From positions 1 through 23,226 of IMG/VR virus record IMGVR_UViG_3300044293_000648: a stretch of 23,226 bases of DNA; one strand, written 5' to 3'. Below, piece after piece: positions 21,326 through 23,226 of the stretch. The notes beneath the pieces are model-generated. The model saw only the letters and a program-made list of their open reading frames with translations, had not been told where the DNA came from and did no database searches. Numbering within the stretch: the stretch's first letter is position 1; each line of letters opens with the position of its first letter. Position numbers and translations under genes: made by a program. Origin of the DNA: a virus.

Positions 21326-22075
21326 ATGGCGGAAGCCTGCATGCATCGCACCCTCCTCGGGATGCTCACCCCATCCTCCAACACCGTGCTGGAGCCCTAT
21401 ACCGCCGCGATTCTGGCCGGGCTGCTGCCGGCGGTTACGGCGCATTTCCAGCGCTTCCGGGTGACCCGGATCGGGCTGAGTGACGATGCCCTGGCGCAGT
21501 TCGATCCCGAGGCCCTGCTGGCGGCGGCGCGGCTGCTGGCGGATGCGCGGGTGGATGCCATCGCCTGGAACGGCACCTCGGCGGGTTGGCTCGGCTTCGA
21601 GGCCGACCGGCGGCTATGCGCGGCGATCACGGCGGCCACCGGCATCGCGGCCACGACAAGCGTGCTGGCGATCAACGAGGCCCTGGCGGTTCTGGGGGCC
21701 CGCCGCATCGGCCTCGTCACCCCCTACACGCCCGATGTCCAGGCGCGGATCATCGCGAACTACCGCGGGGCCGGCTTCGAGGTCGTGTCGGAGACGCATC
21801 TGGACGAGGCCGACAATTTCGCCTTCTCCAGCTTCAATGAGGGTATCATCGCGCGCGGGCTGCGCGCCGCAGCGGCCGCCCGCCCCGATGCCCTCTTGAT
21901 CCTGTGCACGAACCTGCGCGGCGCGCCGGCGGTGGAGCGGATGGAACGCGAACTCGGCATGCCCGTTCTCGACAGCGTGGCGGTCACGGTCTGGAAGACC
22001 CTGCACATGACCGGGGTGGATCCGGCGCGCATCCGGGGCTGGGGCAGCCTGTTCCAGGCACGGCCCGCCTCCTGA
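21326..22075 (+). CDS. Arylmalonate decarboxylase / maleate isomerase family protein (Asp/Glu racemase superfamily)
   Basis: A 249-aa protein of the aspartate/glutamate racemase superfamily. Visible features are LGMLTPSSNTVLEPY (11-25), the first catalytic-site segment WNGTSAGWLG (81-90), LVTPYTPDVQ (130-139) and the second site LLILCTNLRG (190-199). Racemases and maleate isomerase use two cysteines. Here the first position is Gly (G83) and only C194 remains, the pattern known from arylmalonate decarboxylase (Gly74/Cys188 in the Bordetella enzyme). The substrate may therefore be a malonate or other dicarboxylate, but it cannot be read from sequence. The ATG at 21326 has GGGAG about 6 nt upstream; the in-frame GTG at 21293 lacks such a site. 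It is probably outside the mobile region. Confidence 0.85.
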   Translation: MAEACMHRTLLGMLTPSSNTVLEPYTAAILAGLLPAVTAHFQRFRVTRIGLSDDALAQFDPEALLAAARLLADARVDAIAWNGTSAGWLGFEADRRLCAAITAATGIAATTSVLAINEALAVLGARRIGLVTPYTPDVQARIIANYRGAGFEVVSETHLDEADNFAFSSFNEGIIARGLRAAAAARPDALLILCTNLRGAPAVERMERELGMPVLDSVAVTVWKTLHMTGVDPARIRGWGSLFQARPAS

Positions 22076-22386
22076 GCGGCCGGCTGTTCGTGCACACCAC
22101 GGCCTGCGCCGCCGCGCCCCCCTCTTCCGCCGCTGCGCAGGGGCGCGCGCTGGGGTAAGGTCCCGCCGGGTTGGCGTGGCCGCGCCCACCCTTGCTCCCG
22201 CCCCGGCAATCCAGCCGCCATGCCTGGACAAGCGTCGAAGGCTTGGCCATAGGAGCGCCCGACAGAAGCTGCCGGATACTCAGCGGTCCTGGTTCACACG
22301 ATTCAGGATCGTCATGGACAACCCCGGCGAGTCGCAAAGCTCGCCGCAAGACCCGCAGGTGTGCCCATGGCCTCGAGCGCTGCCCG
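22076..22386. other. Intergenic region, nothing recognised
   Basis: A 311-nt gap between the decarboxylase-family gene and the modular-repeat gene. An imperfect GC-rich hairpin (CGGCC and GGCCG around 22060-22082) flanks the upstream stop codon but has no T-run. No gene, repeat or convincing promoter could be identified. The next gene's transcription start should lie here. Confidence 0.45.
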
Positions 22387-23226
22387 ATGAGTGACACGCC
22401 AGCCGCCCCGCCGGGCCCGCCGCGGCGCCGCGCCATCCAGGGCGTGGTAGATGTGCTGCGGCCCTCGCTGGCCGAAGGCTGGGCCTGGGAAGTGAACTCC
22501 CTTTCGCCTGTGATCATCGAGGCGGTTCAGAATGATGTCGTGGTCGCCGCGATCACGGCCGACCGCTATCGCAAGGACTTGCAGGCGGCCGGCAAAGGGG
22601 AGGGGAGGCATGCCTTCCGCCTGCGCGCGCCGACCGGCATCAGATTTGATAGCGATACCATCATCCGTGTGCAGGAGGGTCGCGACCTCGGCGTGAACCG
22701 GCTGGGCGAGGATCTGATCCCGGCTGTGCATGCGGTGATCCTGCCCTCCGGCATCCGGGTGACGGGCGACCTTGAGGAGGTAAGCTGGGTTTCGCTGCGG
22801 ATCGATCAGGCAACTGTCCCGCTGGTGCCCATGCCTGCGGGCAATGGCATGCGCATCGCCCTGCCGCCGATCGTGCGCGATGGCGCCGCTCACCAGGTGG
22901 TGCTTGACCTGCTGGCGGGCGGGCATCCGTTCAGCTTCCGGGCGGATCTGCAAGCCAGCTATGTGGGGAGGGTCGAGCAGACCAGTGGCGTGCTGCTTGG
23001 CTGGGCCTATGATCGGGCGGAGCCTGAGCGCGAACTGGCGTTTGACGTCGAGGTGGACGGCGTTGTGGTTGGCGTGGCCCGCACCGGGCTGGAGCGGTTG
23101 GACGTGGCGGATGCGGGCCATCCGACCCGGCGCGCGGGCTTTCGCTTCGCGCTGCCGCCGGCGCTGCGGGCGGTCGGGCCGCGCCGGGTTTCGCTCAGGA
23201 TCGCGGGCACGGGTCATGATCCGTTC
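22387..23226 (+). CDS. Modular beta-repeat protein, 5' part (possibly glycosyltransferase-linked; cut by window edge)
   Basis: This frame is open from the ATG at 22387 to the window end (280 codons, no stop), so the gene is incomplete. After a Pro/Arg-rich start, residues 18-83 form a module (QGVVDVLRPSLAEGWAWEVN, ITADRYRKDLQAAGKGEGRH, AFRLRAP). Residues 192-270 repeat its plan (GRVEQTSGVLLGWAYD, DGVVVGVARTGLERLDVADA, GFRFALPPALR). GWA-x-D modules ending in GxHAFxxxLP-like strands occur, as I recall, in Acetobacteraceae proteins with glycosyltransferase domains. No catalytic domain is visible here. There is no signal peptide. It is probably ordinary chromosomal content. Confidence 0.75.
   Translation, partial: MSDTPAAPPGPPRRRAIQGVVDVLRPSLAEGWAWEVNSLSPVIIEAVQNDVVVAAITADRYRKDLQAAGKGEGRHAFRLRAPTGIRFDSDTIIRVQEGRDLGVNRLGEDLIPAVHAVILPSGIRVTGDLEEVSWVSLRIDQATVPLVPMPAGNGMRIALPPIVRDGAAHQVVLDLLAGGHPFSFRADLQASYVGRVEQTSGVLLGWAYDRAEPERELAFDVEVDGVVVGVARTGLERLDVADAGHPTRRAGFRFALPPALRAVGPRRVSLRIAGTGHDPF

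Noticed and set aside
22060-22082. CGGCC/GGCCG hairpin at the end of the decarboxylase gene as a terminator
   Set aside because: It spans the stop codon, has a short stem and no T-run.

Overview
The window comes from a GC-rich bacterium, most likely an alphaproteobacterium of the Acetobacteraceae/Roseomonas type. I infer this from the strong G/C wobble bias, the companion genes DUF2924 plus serine recombinase, and the two flanking genes at the right edge. No rRNA or housekeeping marker is present to fix the taxon. Most of the window (about 1-20.8 kb) is accessory DNA: a phage-like early region, an integration module, then defence-type cargo. It ends at a tRNA-Gly gene, after which ordinary chromosomal genes resume.

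Left part (1-6.26 kb, minus strand): a tightly packed phage-type early operon with 4-nt ATGA overlaps at many junctions. In transcription order it holds a sigma-70-like regulator, two unknown proteins, a Sak4-like P-loop ATPase, a putative single-strand-binding partner, an SF2 helicase with a zinc ribbon, a DUF6511-type protein, a Cas4/RecB-like PD-(D/E)XK nuclease with four Fe-S-type cysteines, and the N-terminus of a primase-like replication protein cut by the window edge. Together these look like a phage replication/recombination module. A regulatory gap (6.26-6.52 kb) with repeated GGGGCRGAAATC-like boxes separates it from a divergent plus-strand switch of ImmA-type protease and XRE repressor. 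That is followed by an unknown protein and a coupled cassette of small ORF, DUF2924 protein, large serine recombinase and HTH protein (6.5-10.7 kb).

Middle and right part (10.7-20.4 kb): a two-gene restriction-modification system (a BPTD_3080/type III Res-like helicase-nuclease of about 1014 aa and a beta-class DNA methyltransferase of 961 aa), a HigB-like toxin with a HigA-ImmA fusion, and, convergent to these, a two-gene operon. That operon encodes a thymidylate-synthase-like pyrimidine methylase/hydroxymethylase and an alpha-glutamyl/putrescinyl-thymine pyrophosphorylase clade 3 protein. I regard this pair as the most interesting system in the window. It predicts a hypermodified pyrimidine made by a bacterial island. 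The synthase carries Asp where canonical thymidylate synthase has the uracil-selecting Asn, which points to a cytosine substrate.

Right edge (20.8-23.2 kb): tRNA-Gly(GCC) on the minus strand with an encoded CCA, its 3' end facing the island and so a candidate attachment site. Then come an arylmalonate-decarboxylase/maleate-isomerase-family gene and the start of a protein built of repeated GWA-type beta modules of the kind I associate with glycosyltransferases.
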